DNA of 6,995 nucleotides from Acidimicrobiaceae bacterium (GCA_003164275.1 PLSY01000265.1:36521-43515); one strand, 5' to 3'. Numbered from the stretch's first letter, positions 1-6,064 are shown. The notes: a model not told the origin generated them from the sequence alone. Translations and numbers: made by a program.

Positions 1-65
1 GAGGCCACAGCCAAGGCGCGGACTTCGTCGAGAGGCAGAAAGGTGACTGCCTGGTGGAAGCGCAT
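1..65 (-). CDS. LLM-class flavin/F420-dependent oxidoreductase, N-terminal fragment (runs off the left edge)
   Basis: An ATG at 65-63 on the minus strand opens a frame that stays open to the window edge. The first residues read MRFHQAVTFLPLDEVRALAV. This matches the usual beginning of luciferase-like (LLM) oxidoreductases: a first beta strand (MRF.QAVTFLP) followed by a helix (DEVRALAV). In the full family these enzymes form a TIM barrel that uses FMN or coenzyme F420. Only 22 residues are visible, so the cofactor and substrate cannot be judged. The start lies 31 bp after the stop codon of the upstream P450 on the same strand, so the two are probably one operon and may share the operator at 1388-1401. 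No clear Shine-Dalgarno sequence is visible before the ATG. The call rests on N-terminal resemblance alone. Confidence 0.55.
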   Translation of the reverse strand, partial: MRFHQAVTFLPLDEVRALAVA

Positions 66-96
66 GGTGGTGGCCGATCTGTCGGTGATGGGTGGG

Positions 97-1326
97 TCAG
101 CTACCGACGGGAGCCGACGGGGTGAAAGCGACCGGGATGTGCTTCACGCCGTTGATGAAATTCGACTTGAGACGGGAGATCTCGCCGTCCAGGTGGATGT
201 CTGGCAGCCGGTCGAGGATACGGTCGAACATTACCTTGATCTCCATGCGGGCGAGGTTCGCCCCGAGGCAGAAGTGGGGGCCTCCGCCGCCAAAGGCCAT
301 GTGGTTGTTCGGTGTCCGCCCAATGTCGAAGGCATTGGGGTCGGGGAAGACCGACTCGTCACGGTTGGCCGAGATATGCCAGAACACCACCTTGTCGCCG
401 GCCTGGATCTTTTGGCCGCCCATGACGAGGTCCTCTACCGCCGTTCGCCGAAAGTGCATGACGGGGGTCACGAAGCGAAGCATCTCCTCGACGGCCGAGG
501 GAAGGAGGGAGCGGTCGGCCTTCAGGCGTTCCCACTGGTCGGGATGGTCGAAGAAGGCGACCATGCCCCCAGAGATGAGGTTGCGGGTGGTCTCGTTGCC
601 GGCCACGGCGAGGAGGAGGAAGAAGAGATCCAGCTCCAACTGGGTGAGCTGGTCCCCTTCGATCTCGGCTTGGGTGAGCACGCTGAACAGGTCCTCGTGG
701 GGGTCGATCCGCTTCTTGGCGCACAGTTCGTCGGCGTAGGCGAACAACTCCATGGCCGCCTGGGCGCCGTCTTCTGCGGTGAGCTGATACTCGGGGTCCT
801 CCGAGCCGATCATCTTGTTGGACCAGTCGAAGACGAGGTGGCGGTCCTCTTGAGGCACCCCCATCAGCTCGGCGATGACTTGGAGCGGAAGCTCGGCCGC
901 GATCTGCTCTACGAAGTCGGCCCGTCCGGTCGCACAGACCACATCGAGGATGGAATCGGCCGAAGCCACCACCTTGTCCTCCAGATCTCGGACCATCCGA
1001 GGTGTGAATCCCTTGTTGACCAGGCGTCGATAGCGGGTGTGGAGGGGAGGGTCCATGTTCAGCATCATCATCCGCTGCTGCTCGAGCTGGTCCTCGCCCA
1101 TGTCGTGGAACAGGGCGGTAGACGTGTAGGACGAGAAGTGCTCGTAGTCGCGATTGACGGTGACGCAGTCCTCGTATCTCGTGACCGACCAAAACCCTCC
1201 CCTGACGCTGGCGGGGTCCTCGTGCCACTGGACCGGTTCTACCTGGCGAGCGTGGGCGAAGAACTCGTAAGGCACCCCGTTGACGAACTCGCTGCTGTCA
1301 CGCAGATCGACATCGGTCATTTCCAT
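97..1326 (-). CDS. Cytochrome P450 (CYP124/125-like, actinobacterial)
   Basis: This is a soluble bacterial class I P450 of 409 residues, a normal length. It would use electrons from a ferredoxin and its reductase; neither is in the window. Signatures in order: C-helix MDPPLHTRYR (about 91-100); I-helix oxygen-activation motif AGNET (242-246); K-helix ExxR as E281-MLR; and the heme loop FGGGGPHFCLG (345-355), with Cys353 as the iron ligand. The heme loop and the following ANLARMEI resemble mycobacterial CYP124 and CYP125, which omega-hydroxylate methyl-branched lipids and sterol side chains. That is family resemblance, not proof of substrate. I chose the ATG at 1326 because GGGGGAG (1338-1332) lies 5 nt upstream; an ATG at 1365 would add 13 residues but has only a weak ribosome site. 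A KstR-like operator lies 62-75 bp upstream. It is divergent from the LLM monooxygenase gene and likely heads an operon with the LLM fragment at the left edge. Confidence 0.95.
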   Translation of the reverse strand: MEMTDVDLRDSSEFVNGVPYEFFAHARQVEPVQWHEDPASVRGGFWSVTRYEDCVTVNRDYEHFSSYTSTALFHDMGEDQLEQQRMMMLNMDPPLHTRYRRLVNKGFTPRMVRDLEDKVVASADSILDVVCATGRADFVEQIAAELPLQVIAELMGVPQEDRHLVFDWSNKMIGSEDPEYQLTAEDGAQAAMELFAYADELCAKKRIDPHEDLFSVLTQAEIEGDQLTQLELDLFFLLLAVAGNETTRNLISGGMVAFFDHPDQWERLKADRSLLPSAVEEMLRFVTPVMHFRRTAVEDLVMGGQKIQAGDKVVFWHISANRDESVFPDPNAFDIGRTPNNHMAFGGGGPHFCLGANLARMEIKVMFDRILDRLPDIHLDGEISRLKSNFINGVKHIPVAFTPSAPVGS

Positions 1327-1331
1327 GGCGT

Positions 1332-1338
1332 CTCCCCC
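1332..1338 (-). promoter_or_regulatory. Strong Shine-Dalgarno site that sets the P450 start
   Basis: On the minus strand GGGGGAG is followed by ACGCC and then the ATG at 1326. The strength and 5-nt spacing favour this start over the ATG at 1365. Confidence 0.7.
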
Positions 1339-1387
1339 AGAATCGCTATTGGTCGTTGAGAGCATGCCTGTCGTAGTGAGGCATTTC

Positions 1388-1401
1388 TAGAACGTGTATC
1401 A
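1388..1401. promoter_or_regulatory. KstR-like operator upstream of the P450 gene (one mismatch)
   Basis: TAGAACGTGTATCA fits TnnAACnnGTTnnA at every defined position except one (GTA instead of GTT, at 1398). Read on the minus strand it is TGATACACGTTCTA, whose ACGTTCTA half is identical to the right half of an ideal TAGAAC-AC-GTTCTA dyad. It lies 62-75 bp upstream of the P450 ATG and next to a candidate minus-strand -10 box (TATGCT, 1410-1405), so a bound repressor would cover the likely start of transcription. The motif is known for KstR, a TetR-family repressor; assigning that protein here is an inference. Confidence 0.5.
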
Positions 1402-1404
1402 GCG

Positions 1405-1410
1405 AGCATA
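1405..1410 (-). promoter_or_regulatory. Candidate -10 box for the P450 operon
   Basis: TATGCT on the minus strand fits the actinobacterial TANNNT pattern. A -35 is weak: TGGAGT lies 17 bp upstream, at 1433-1428. The predicted start would be near 1398, inside the operator. Support is positional only. Confidence 0.3.
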
Positions 1411-1656
1411 GGACAGGCCGACGGACGACTCCACCGCGAGTGGCTGGTGCCTTTCTCAGTGACTAGTCGACGAACGGTTGCCAGAGATTTCTGAGCGCCG
1501 AGCGGGCGAAACTCCAGCCTGGTGACGACGAGTTCCATCCGGGGGCATTCTTCACGCAAGTGCGCGTTCCGCCCAGGCGGGTCGACCATCCCTCCGGGCC
1601 GCTCACCGGCTGTAGCCCACGCCAAATAGCCCCGAGCACCTACCGTCTCAGGAAAA

Positions 1657-1670
1657 TAGAACACGTTGCA
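1657..1670. promoter_or_regulatory. KstR-like operator upstream of the LLM monooxygenase gene
   Basis: TAGAACACGTTGCA matches all eight defined positions of TnnAACnnGTTnnA. Its first 11 bases are identical to those of the site at 6065 upstream of the acyl-CoA synthetase. It overlaps the candidate -35 hexamer TTGCAC (1666-1671), a classic position for a repressor. It ends 64 bp before the ATG at 1735. Confidence 0.6.
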
Positions 1671-1695
1671 CTTTGTCGGCTCATCATGTTACCGT
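1666..1695 (+). promoter_or_regulatory. Candidate promoter of the LLM monooxygenase gene
   Basis: TTGCAC (1666-1671) and TACCGT (1690-1695) are separated by 18 bp and match a housekeeping-type -35 and an actinobacterial TANNNT -10. This predicts a start near 1702 and a leader of about 33 nt. GAGAGG at 1717-1722 lies in that leader, 12 nt before the ATG at 1735. The -35 overlaps the operator. A second TACCGT occurs at 1641-1646, but I see no good -35 for it. Confidence 0.45.
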
Positions 1696-1734
1696 GAGCG
1701 CGCCATTCAACGGAGCGAGAGGAACGCAATCGCC

Positions 1735-2958
1735 ATGGAGTTCGGACTCTTTCTCAACGGCTACCTGCCCGGCCAGGCTGCCCACGATCCCGGCTGCGAG
1801 CACGAGATGTTCAAGCGGGAGATCGCCTACGCAGTGACGGCGGACAAGTTCAACTGGAAGTACATGTGGCTCGGTGAGCACCACTCGCTGGCCGAGTACA
1901 GCCACATGTCAGCCCCCGAAGTCGTCATGGGCTATTTGGCCCACGCCACCGAGCGCATCCACATCGGCACGGGGATCATGAACCTCTCGCCGCGAGTGAA
2001 CCACCCGGTCCGCTCGGCGGAGCGGGTGGCCGTGCTCGACCACCTGCTGGAGGGGCGCTTCGAGTGGGGCACCGGCCGGGGTGCAGGGAGCCACGAGATC
2101 GCCACGTTCAATATCCTCGACAAGAACTCAACCAAGGCCGAGTGGAATGAGGTCATCCACCAGATCCCCCGCATGTGGGAGGAGAGGGACTACGTCTATG
2201 AGGGGGAGAGCTTCACCGTTCCCTACCCGCACAACATCCTGCCCAAGCCTTACCAGGGAAAGGGCCACCCGCCGATCTGGGTGGGCTGCGGGAATCCCGG
2301 GACATTCACCCAGGCCGGGGAGCTCGGAATCGGGGCCATCGCCTTTAACTTCGAGCCCATCTACAACCTGCAGGGCCGGATCGACGCCTACAAAGAGGGC
2401 ATCGCCAACTGCACCGAGCCCCTCGGCCAGTTCAAGAACGACAACGTGATGATGACAAACGCAGTGATCTGTCTGAGTGACCGCAAGCGGGCTCGAGAGG
2501 TGGCCCTGCGCCGGGGTCGCGGCTATCTGTACTCGCTGGTGTGCAACTACCACGACACCATTCCCCATCTAGAAGGCATTCCGGTATGGCCGGAGACGCC
2601 CCACTCCGTGTCCGACGAGGGCATGCTCGACTATCTGATCGACAACGGTTGGATGCTGTGCGGTGACCCCGACGAGGTATCCCAGCAGGTCGAGAAGTAC
2701 CAGACGGTGGGCTGTGACCAACTCGTGTTCGGGCTTCCCTCCGACTCCCTCATGGAAGACGAGGTCCACGAGATGATCGAGGTCTTCGGGACCAAGGTGA
2801 TTCCCCAGTTCGACCTCGACCCAGTGCACTCGACGACGCGCTACCGGGAGACGGCCAAGAAGAAGTACCAGGCCATCAACTTCCCGATCCCCGATATCAC
2901 CATCGAGGAACTGCCGACCAATGCCATGATCCAGCTGGACGGCAGTCGCACCGACTGA
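1735..2958 (+). CDS. LLM-class flavin-dependent monooxygenase/oxidoreductase (bacterial luciferase-like)
   Basis: This 407-residue cytosolic protein has the luciferase-like TIM-barrel pattern. It opens with MEFGLFLNGYLPG (beta 1), followed by WLGEHHSLAEYSHMSAPEV (about 45-63), RIHIGTGIMNLSPRVNHPVRSAE (74-96) and the glycine-rich GRFEWGTGRGAGSHE (107-121), all typical of FMN-using members. These enzymes oxygenate or oxidise organic substrates using reduced flavin supplied by a partner reductase; none is in the window. The length exceeds the usual 330-380 residues because of a C-terminal extension after about residue 345 (FGTKVIPQFDLD onward). I start at the ATG at 1735 because it gives the family's canonical N-terminus and has GAGAGG upstream; a TTG start at 1666 would run through the operator and promoter. 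It is divergent from the P450, and the paired operators suggest joint control. The substrate is unknown; a limonene- or alkanal-monooxygenase-like role is possible. Confidence 0.92.
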   Translation: MEFGLFLNGYLPGQAAHDPGCEHEMFKREIAYAVTADKFNWKYMWLGEHHSLAEYSHMSAPEVVMGYLAHATERIHIGTGIMNLSPRVNHPVRSAERVAVLDHLLEGRFEWGTGRGAGSHEIATFNILDKNSTKAEWNEVIHQIPRMWEERDYVYEGESFTVPYPHNILPKPYQGKGHPPIWVGCGNPGTFTQAGELGIGAIAFNFEPIYNLQGRIDAYKEGIANCTEPLGQFKNDNVMMTNAVICLSDRKRAREVALRRGRGYLYSLVCNYHDTIPHLEGIPVWPETPHSVSDEGMLDYLIDNGWMLCGDPDEVSQQVEKYQTVGCDQLVFGLPSDSLMEDEVHEMIEVFGTKVIPQFDLDPVHSTTRYRETAKKKYQAINFPIPDITIEELPTNAMIQLDGSRTD

Positions 2959-3094
2959 CCGCTTTGGGGTAGCGGGCCCCACGGGAGACAGATCGAGGTG
3001 GCTGGCGGGCTCGTCGTTCCGGCTCGATGCGTTAGCCCGATCCGCAATCCATGACGAGAAGTTCGCCAATGGTTGAGAGGTCCTCCAGCGTCTG

Positions 3095-3478
3095 GTGGGC
3101 GAGACTGGGACAGTGCTCCTGATCGATGCGGCGAACGTGATCGGTTCTCGTCCCACGGGATGGTGGCGCGATCGACCAGGAGCAGCCCGGGCATTTGTGG
3201 AACGGGTTCGTGCCGCAGCCAGAGCAGATCGACTCGTCGAGCCCGCTGTGGTGGTCCTCGAAGGTGCCGCTCGTAGCGGCGTAGGGGAGGGCATCGTTGA
3301 CGGTGTCAGGGTTGTCCATGCACCACACAGTGGTGACGACATGCTCATAGCCGTAGCTGCCGATTCCAGCCATCACGTGACTCTCGTGTCTGCAGATCGG
3401 GCACTCCGACAGCGTGCAGAGGCGTTGGGGGCGGAGGTGGCAGGCCCCAGTTGGCTCATCGGTCTGCTCGATGGCTGA
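3095..3478 (+). CDS. Small NYN/PIN-like domain protein (putative RNA-processing nuclease)
   Basis: This 127-residue protein starts at GTG; the frame is closed by a stop at 3074-3076, so there is little room for an earlier start. A GTG at residue 7 is an alternative. The fold pattern is that of compact NYN/PIN nucleases: a first strand ending in an acidic residue (VLLIDAANVIGS, D11 and N14), GWWRDRPGAA (22-31), a second strand VVVLEG (52-57), the acidic pair SGDD (79-82), a strand with VTLVSADRAL (95-104), and a last strand before GPSWLIGLL. The acidic residues D11, D81, D82 and D101 could bind a metal ion, as in PIN-like nucleases. I recognise the IDAANVxGSxPxGWWRDR style from actinobacterial hypothetical proteins but cannot name a gene. 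It follows the LLM gene by 136 bp on the same strand. No antitoxin-like gene is adjacent, so a VapC-type toxin is unlikely. GAGAGG (3075-3080) is a possible ribosome site, though far from the start. Confidence 0.72.
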   Translation: MGETGTVLLIDAANVIGSRPTGWWRDRPGAARAFVERVRAAARADRLVEPAVVVLEGAARSGVGEGIVDGVRVVHAPHSGDDMLIAVAADSSHHVTLVSADRALRQRAEALGAEVAGPSWLIGLLDG

Positions 3479-3497
3479 CGGCGATCGAGCAGACCGA
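3459..3497 (+). terminator. Stem-loop terminator enclosing the stop codon of the NYN/PIN-like gene
   Basis: The 14-nt arm TCGGTCTGCTCGAT (3459-3472) is perfectly complementary to 3484-3497, with an 11-nt loop (3473-3483). The TGA stop (3476-3478) sits in the loop, so the last codons form the left arm. There is no U-tract after it, which is common for actinobacterial terminators. It lies at the end of a plus-strand gene that faces a converging gene. A role in RNA stability instead of termination is possible. Confidence 0.6.
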
Positions 3498-3554
3498 CAC
3501 GTCTAGTGGCCGCCCTGTCGATCAGGCCGCCCATGGTCCCGAAACGGCCTCTAC

Positions 3555-3578
3555 CGGACAGTCAGCGCTGGCTGTCCG
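3555..3578. repeat. 24-bp near-perfect palindrome in the convergent intergenic region
   Basis: The outer arms CGGACAG (3555-3561) and CTGTCCG (3572-3578) and the inner palindrome CAGCGCTG (3563-3570) share one centre. The only unpaired position is T3562 against G3571, which would be a U-G wobble in plus-strand RNA. It lies between two converging genes with no coding region of its own. It could be a protein-binding dyad or an extra terminator or RNA hairpin; nothing here decides which. Confidence 0.55.
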
Positions 3579-3710
3579 ACGAGTTCATCTCCGGCGTTCC
3601 CGGTGTCTGGATCGCTTGTTGGCGAGTGGGCAACGGAAGAACCACGAGATCCACTCCTACCCTGAGGTCAACCAATTGCCCTCGGCATGGAAGGTAGTCC
3701 CTGGTCAGAC

Positions 3711-3749
3711 GAACTCTTGACCTCTACTTTAGGTAGAGGTCAAGAGTTC
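3711..3749. terminator. 17-bp perfect inverted repeat, likely bidirectional terminator, overlapping the end of the isochorismatase-fold gene
   Basis: The left arm at 3711-3727 (GAACTCTTGACCTCTAC) and the right arm at 3733-3749 are perfectly complementary around a 5-nt loop (TTTAG). The TGA stop of the minus-strand gene (3742-3740) lies inside the right arm. No U-tract follows on either strand. A 17-bp perfect stem at the meeting point of two converging genes fits a terminator acting in both directions. Confidence 0.65.
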
Positions 3750-4363
3750 CAGGCGCTCAGGATCTGGTCGGCGGTGGTCAGTGTGCTGATCAGGGGGAAG
3801 GTGTTGTCCAAGACGGCATCGGCGTACTCCATCGGAACACCGGCTACGACATCTCGAGGGACGACCACCTGGTATCCGTAGTTGACCGCCTCGATGGCGA
3901 GTCCCAGGACCCCGAGGTTCACGGACACGCCGATTGCGATCACCGTCTTCACCCCCAGACTGCGCAAGACGGGGTCGAGCGAGGTGCCGGCGAACGGCGA
4001 AACGCCGTGCAATCGGGGCAAGACGACGTCGTGAGGCTCAGGTCCGAGCTCGGGCAGGAGCTCAGCTTCTGGTGAGCCCACCAACATGTGTTCGGGATTG
4101 CGGAGCATGGCCGAGATGAGCTGACAGTTGATGACCGAACCCACCCGGTCGGGCCGGAACTCGGCGGTGCAGTGGACGACAGCGATGCCGAGGGACCGGG
4201 CTGCGCTGAGAAGCCGGCTGGCATTGGCAGGCAGGCCCACCGATTGGGCCGCATCGGCGAGTTGGGGGAAGGCGCTCAAGTCGCCGACCACTCCTCGCTG
4301 GACCTCCATGGTCAGCACTGCGCAGGTGGCCGGAGCGACCATCTCGACGAGATCTATGGCCAT
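3740..4363 (-). CDS. Isochorismatase-fold (cysteine hydrolase family) protein lacking the usual catalytic triad
   Basis: This 207-residue protein is a typical length for the isochorismatase-like family, whose members hydrolyse amides or vinyl ethers with an Asp-Lys-Cys triad. The fold markers are clear: CAVLTMEVQRGVVGD (14-28), VVHCTAEFRPDR (62-73), FAGTSLDPVLRSLGVKTVIAIGVSVNLGVLGLAIEAVNYGYQVVVPRDVVAG (124-175). Aligned by eye, the triad positions carry E20 (TMEVQ instead of the usual Asp-x-Gln), R117 (VLPRLHG, usual Lys) and G151 (SVNLGVLG, usual Cys). It may therefore be inactive as a cysteine hydrolase, may use different chemistry, or may be a binding protein. I start at the ATG at 4363, which gives the family's expected N-terminus; an upstream ATG at 4462 would overlap the acyl-CoA synthetase gene by 56 bp and add 33 residues with no family match. 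It lies 43 bp after the acyl-CoA synthetase stop on the same strand, so the two are likely co-transcribed. Confidence 0.85.
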   Translation of the reverse strand: MAIDLVEMVAPATCAVLTMEVQRGVVGDLSAFPQLADAAQSVGLPANASRLLSAARSLGIAVVHCTAEFRPDRVGSVINCQLISAMLRNPEHMLVGSPEAELLPELGPEPHDVVLPRLHGVSPFAGTSLDPVLRSLGVKTVIAIGVSVNLGVLGLAIEAVNYGYQVVVPRDVVAGVPMEYADAVLDNTFPLISTLTTADQILSAWNS

Positions 4364-4406
4364 CGGCAACCGATCTCGAGATACTGGGGACGAAACGCTC
4401 GGGTAC

Positions 4407-6053
4407 TCACTGGCCCGACGAGGTCCTCGCCCCTCCGCCGTCCGACTCCTCAGGGACCTCACTCACGATTTCGGCCGCCCACCGATAGTCGGGCTTTCCG
4501 CTCGGGGACCGAACGATGGCGTCTACGACGTGGAGCTGGCGGGGCACCTTGTAGCCGGCGATGGCGTTGCGGCAGTGATCCTGGATCTCTTCGAGGGTTG
4601 GATGCTTATCGGCACGCGGCTGGATGATGGCAGCCACTCGTTGACCCCATCGGTCATCGGGGGCTCCCACCACGATGGCGTCGAATACTTCAGGGAAGGA
4701 CCGGACGGCAGACTCCACCTCTTCGGGAAAGATCTTCTCGCCGCCGGAGTTGATCGAGACTGAGCCGCGACCGAGCAGGGTGATCGACCCATCCTCTTCC
4801 ACCGTGGCAAAGTCTCCCGGCATGACGTACCGGGTGCCGTCGATGTAGATGAAGGTCTCGGCCGTCTTCACCGGATCGTTGTAGTAACCGACTGGGATGT
4901 CCCCGAAGCGGGCGATCTTGCCGATATCACCCGATCCAGGCTTCACCACACGCAGGTTCTCATCGAAGATCACGGTGTCGCCGACAACCCTCACCGTCGG
5001 ACCGCTGCGCATGGCCGTGTTGTCCTTGTTCAAGGTGACCATGCCGTTGTTCCCCGACTCGGACGATCCGATGGCATCGACGATCACGATGTTCGGGAGG
5101 TGCTTGAAGAACTCGTCCTTCACCGGAGCAGAGAACAGCGCGGCCGACGATGTCACGGCCAAGAGGGAGGAGAGGTCGTAGGAGGCGCCTTCGTCGTCGA
5201 GGGCCTCCACCAGGGGCTTGCCCATGGCGTCACCGGTGATCATGATCGAGTTGGCCTTCTCGGTCTCGACCAGGCGCCAGACCTCATGGGGGTCGAATTT
5301 CGGCACGAGGATGGTTCGGTTGCCCACGAAGCTCTGTCCGAGGACCGACCACTGGGTGGCTCCATGCATGAGCGGCGCGATGGGCAACAAGGTGAGCTGC
5401 CCGCCTCGGCCTTTCTCGACCATTTCCTCGGGCTTGACGATCCGGGTGTTGGTCTGGGGGTCGACGCCTCCGCCCAGGGCGTAGAAGACGTCTTCGTGCC
5501 TCCACACCACCCCTTTGGGCATACCGGTCGTGCCCCCCGTGTACAGGATGTAGTGGTCGTCGTTCGACCGCGGGGCGAAGTCCCGCTCGGGGCTTCCCTC
5601 GGCGAGGGCCTCCTCATAGGGCACGGCACCGGTCGGTAGCGGCTGGTCGGATCCGTCGTCCACGGTGAGGACCAGTTTCAGGTCCGGGAGCTCGGGCAGG
5701 AGATCGGTCACCTGGGACCCGTAGCTGGCCTGATGGACGAGGGCCACCAGATCGGCATTGGTGAACAGGTAACGGAGCTCGTCTTTGACGTAGCGGTAGT
5801 TGATGTTGATCCATACGGCACGGAGCTTGAAGACCGCCCACGCCGTCTCCACCCATTCGGCGCTGTTGAGGGAGTAGATGCCGACGTGGTCGCCCGGCCC
5901 TACGCCGTGGGAGCCGAGGTAGTGAGCCAGACGGTTGGCCCGATCCTCCATCTGGGCGTAGGTGCGGCGCTCGCCGTCGACGAGCAGGTACTCCCGTTCG
6001 CCGAAGGCATCCACGGCAGCCTCAAATAGATCCGCGAGGTTGAAGGTCGTCAT
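4407..6053 (-). CDS. Acyl-CoA synthetase, AMP-binding (FadD19-like fatty/steroid side-chain acyl-CoA ligase)
   Basis: This 548-residue cytosolic ligase joins a carboxylic acid to CoA through an acyl-adenylate, using ATP. The ANL-family motifs are all present: P-loop YTGGTTGMPKG (171-181), WRHED (184-188), substrate-site ITGDAMGKPLVEAL (272-285), A5 motif DAIGSSESG (326-334), the ATP-binding Asp in PGDFA (D414), the hinge region GRGSVSINSGGEKIFPEEVE (428-447) and the C-terminal PSGK with catalytic K520. ELRYLF, LYTGGTTGxPKGVxWRHED and TGDAM resemble mycobacterial FadD19, which activates the C26 acid of cholesterol side-chain breakdown; substrate assignment here is an inference. The ATG at 6053 gives the family N-terminus (MTTFNLADLFEAAVDAF). 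A TTG at 6095 would place the operator inside the coding region. There is no clear ribosome site. The KstR-like site lies 11 bp upstream. The isochorismatase-fold gene follows by 43 bp. Confidence 0.95.
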   Translation of the reverse strand: MTTFNLADLFEAAVDAFGEREYLLVDGERRTYAQMEDRANRLAHYLGSHGVGPGDHVGIYSLNSAEWVETAWAVFKLRAVWININYRYVKDELRYLFTNADLVALVHQASYGSQVTDLLPELPDLKLVLTVDDGSDQPLPTGAVPYEEALAEGSPERDFAPRSNDDHYILYTGGTTGMPKGVVWRHEDVFYALGGGVDPQTNTRIVKPEEMVEKGRGGQLTLLPIAPLMHGATQWSVLGQSFVGNRTILVPKFDPHEVWRLVETEKANSIMITGDAMGKPLVEALDDEGASYDLSSLLAVTSSAALFSAPVKDEFFKHLPNIVIVDAIGSSESGNNGMVTLNKDNTAMRSGPTVRVVGDTVIFDENLRVVKPGSGDIGKIARFGDIPVGYYNDPVKTAETFIYIDGTRYVMPGDFATVEEDGSITLLGRGSVSINSGGEKIFPEEVESAVRSFPEVFDAIVVGAPDDRWGQRVAAIIQPRADKHPTLEEIQDHCRNAIAGYKVPRQLHVVDAIVRSPSGKPDYRWAAEIVSEVPEESDGGGARTSSGQ

Positions 6054-6064
6054 CGAGAGGTCAG

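Larger units (their letters stand above)
1327..1734. other. Divergent intergenic control region between the P450 and LLM genes
   Basis: These 408 bp separate two divergently transcribed starts. They hold the P450 ribosome site (1332-1338), a KstR-like dyad near each end (1388-1401 and 1657-1670), candidate -10 boxes for both directions, and the LLM ribosome site GAGAGG (1717-1722). The middle part, roughly 1412-1650, shows no convincing gene. A minus-strand frame of 115 codons across 1317-1664 has no recognisable domain and runs through both operators and the P450 start, so I do not call it. A short CCGCC/GGCGG dyad near 1569-1580 has only a 2-nt loop and I give it no role. The length is generous for a bacterial divergent promoter, so a further regulator site or small RNA cannot be excluded. 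Confidence 0.6.

Noticed and set aside
43..1359. Plus-strand open frame of 438 codons opposite the P450 gene
   Set aside because: It is a shadow of the high-GC P450 gene, with low-complexity Val/Gly/Glu/His composition and no domain; the minus strand carries all P450 motifs.
1317..1664. Minus-strand frame of 115 codons across the divergent promoter region
   Set aside because: No recognisable domain, and it covers both operators, the candidate promoters and the P450 ribosome site.
2959..2990. Possible terminator after the LLM monooxygenase (CCGCT/AGCGG and TGGGG/CCCCA pairings)
   Set aside because: The stems are only 5 bp, mutually exclusive and lack a U-tract.
3198..3211. Another AACnnGTT match (TGGAACGGGTTCGT)
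   Set aside because: It is inside the NYN/PIN-like coding sequence, lacks the TAGAAC half-site shared by the others, and one or two chance matches are expected.
2569..3348. Minus-strand frame of 259 codons across the LLM gene end and the NYN/PIN-like gene
   Set aside because: It is antisense to two better-supported genes and its composition (Ser/Arg/Thr-rich, then Val/Leu/His-rich) looks like a shadow.
3451..3720. Plus-strand frame of 89 codons in the convergent intergenic region
   Set aside because: It overlaps the end of the NYN/PIN-like gene and its hairpin, lacks a ribosome site and shows no domain.
4407..4462. Upstream ATG for the isochorismatase-fold gene overlapping the acyl-CoA synthetase
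   Set aside because: It would add 33 Arg/Ser-rich residues without family match; the ATG at 4363 gives the expected N-terminus.
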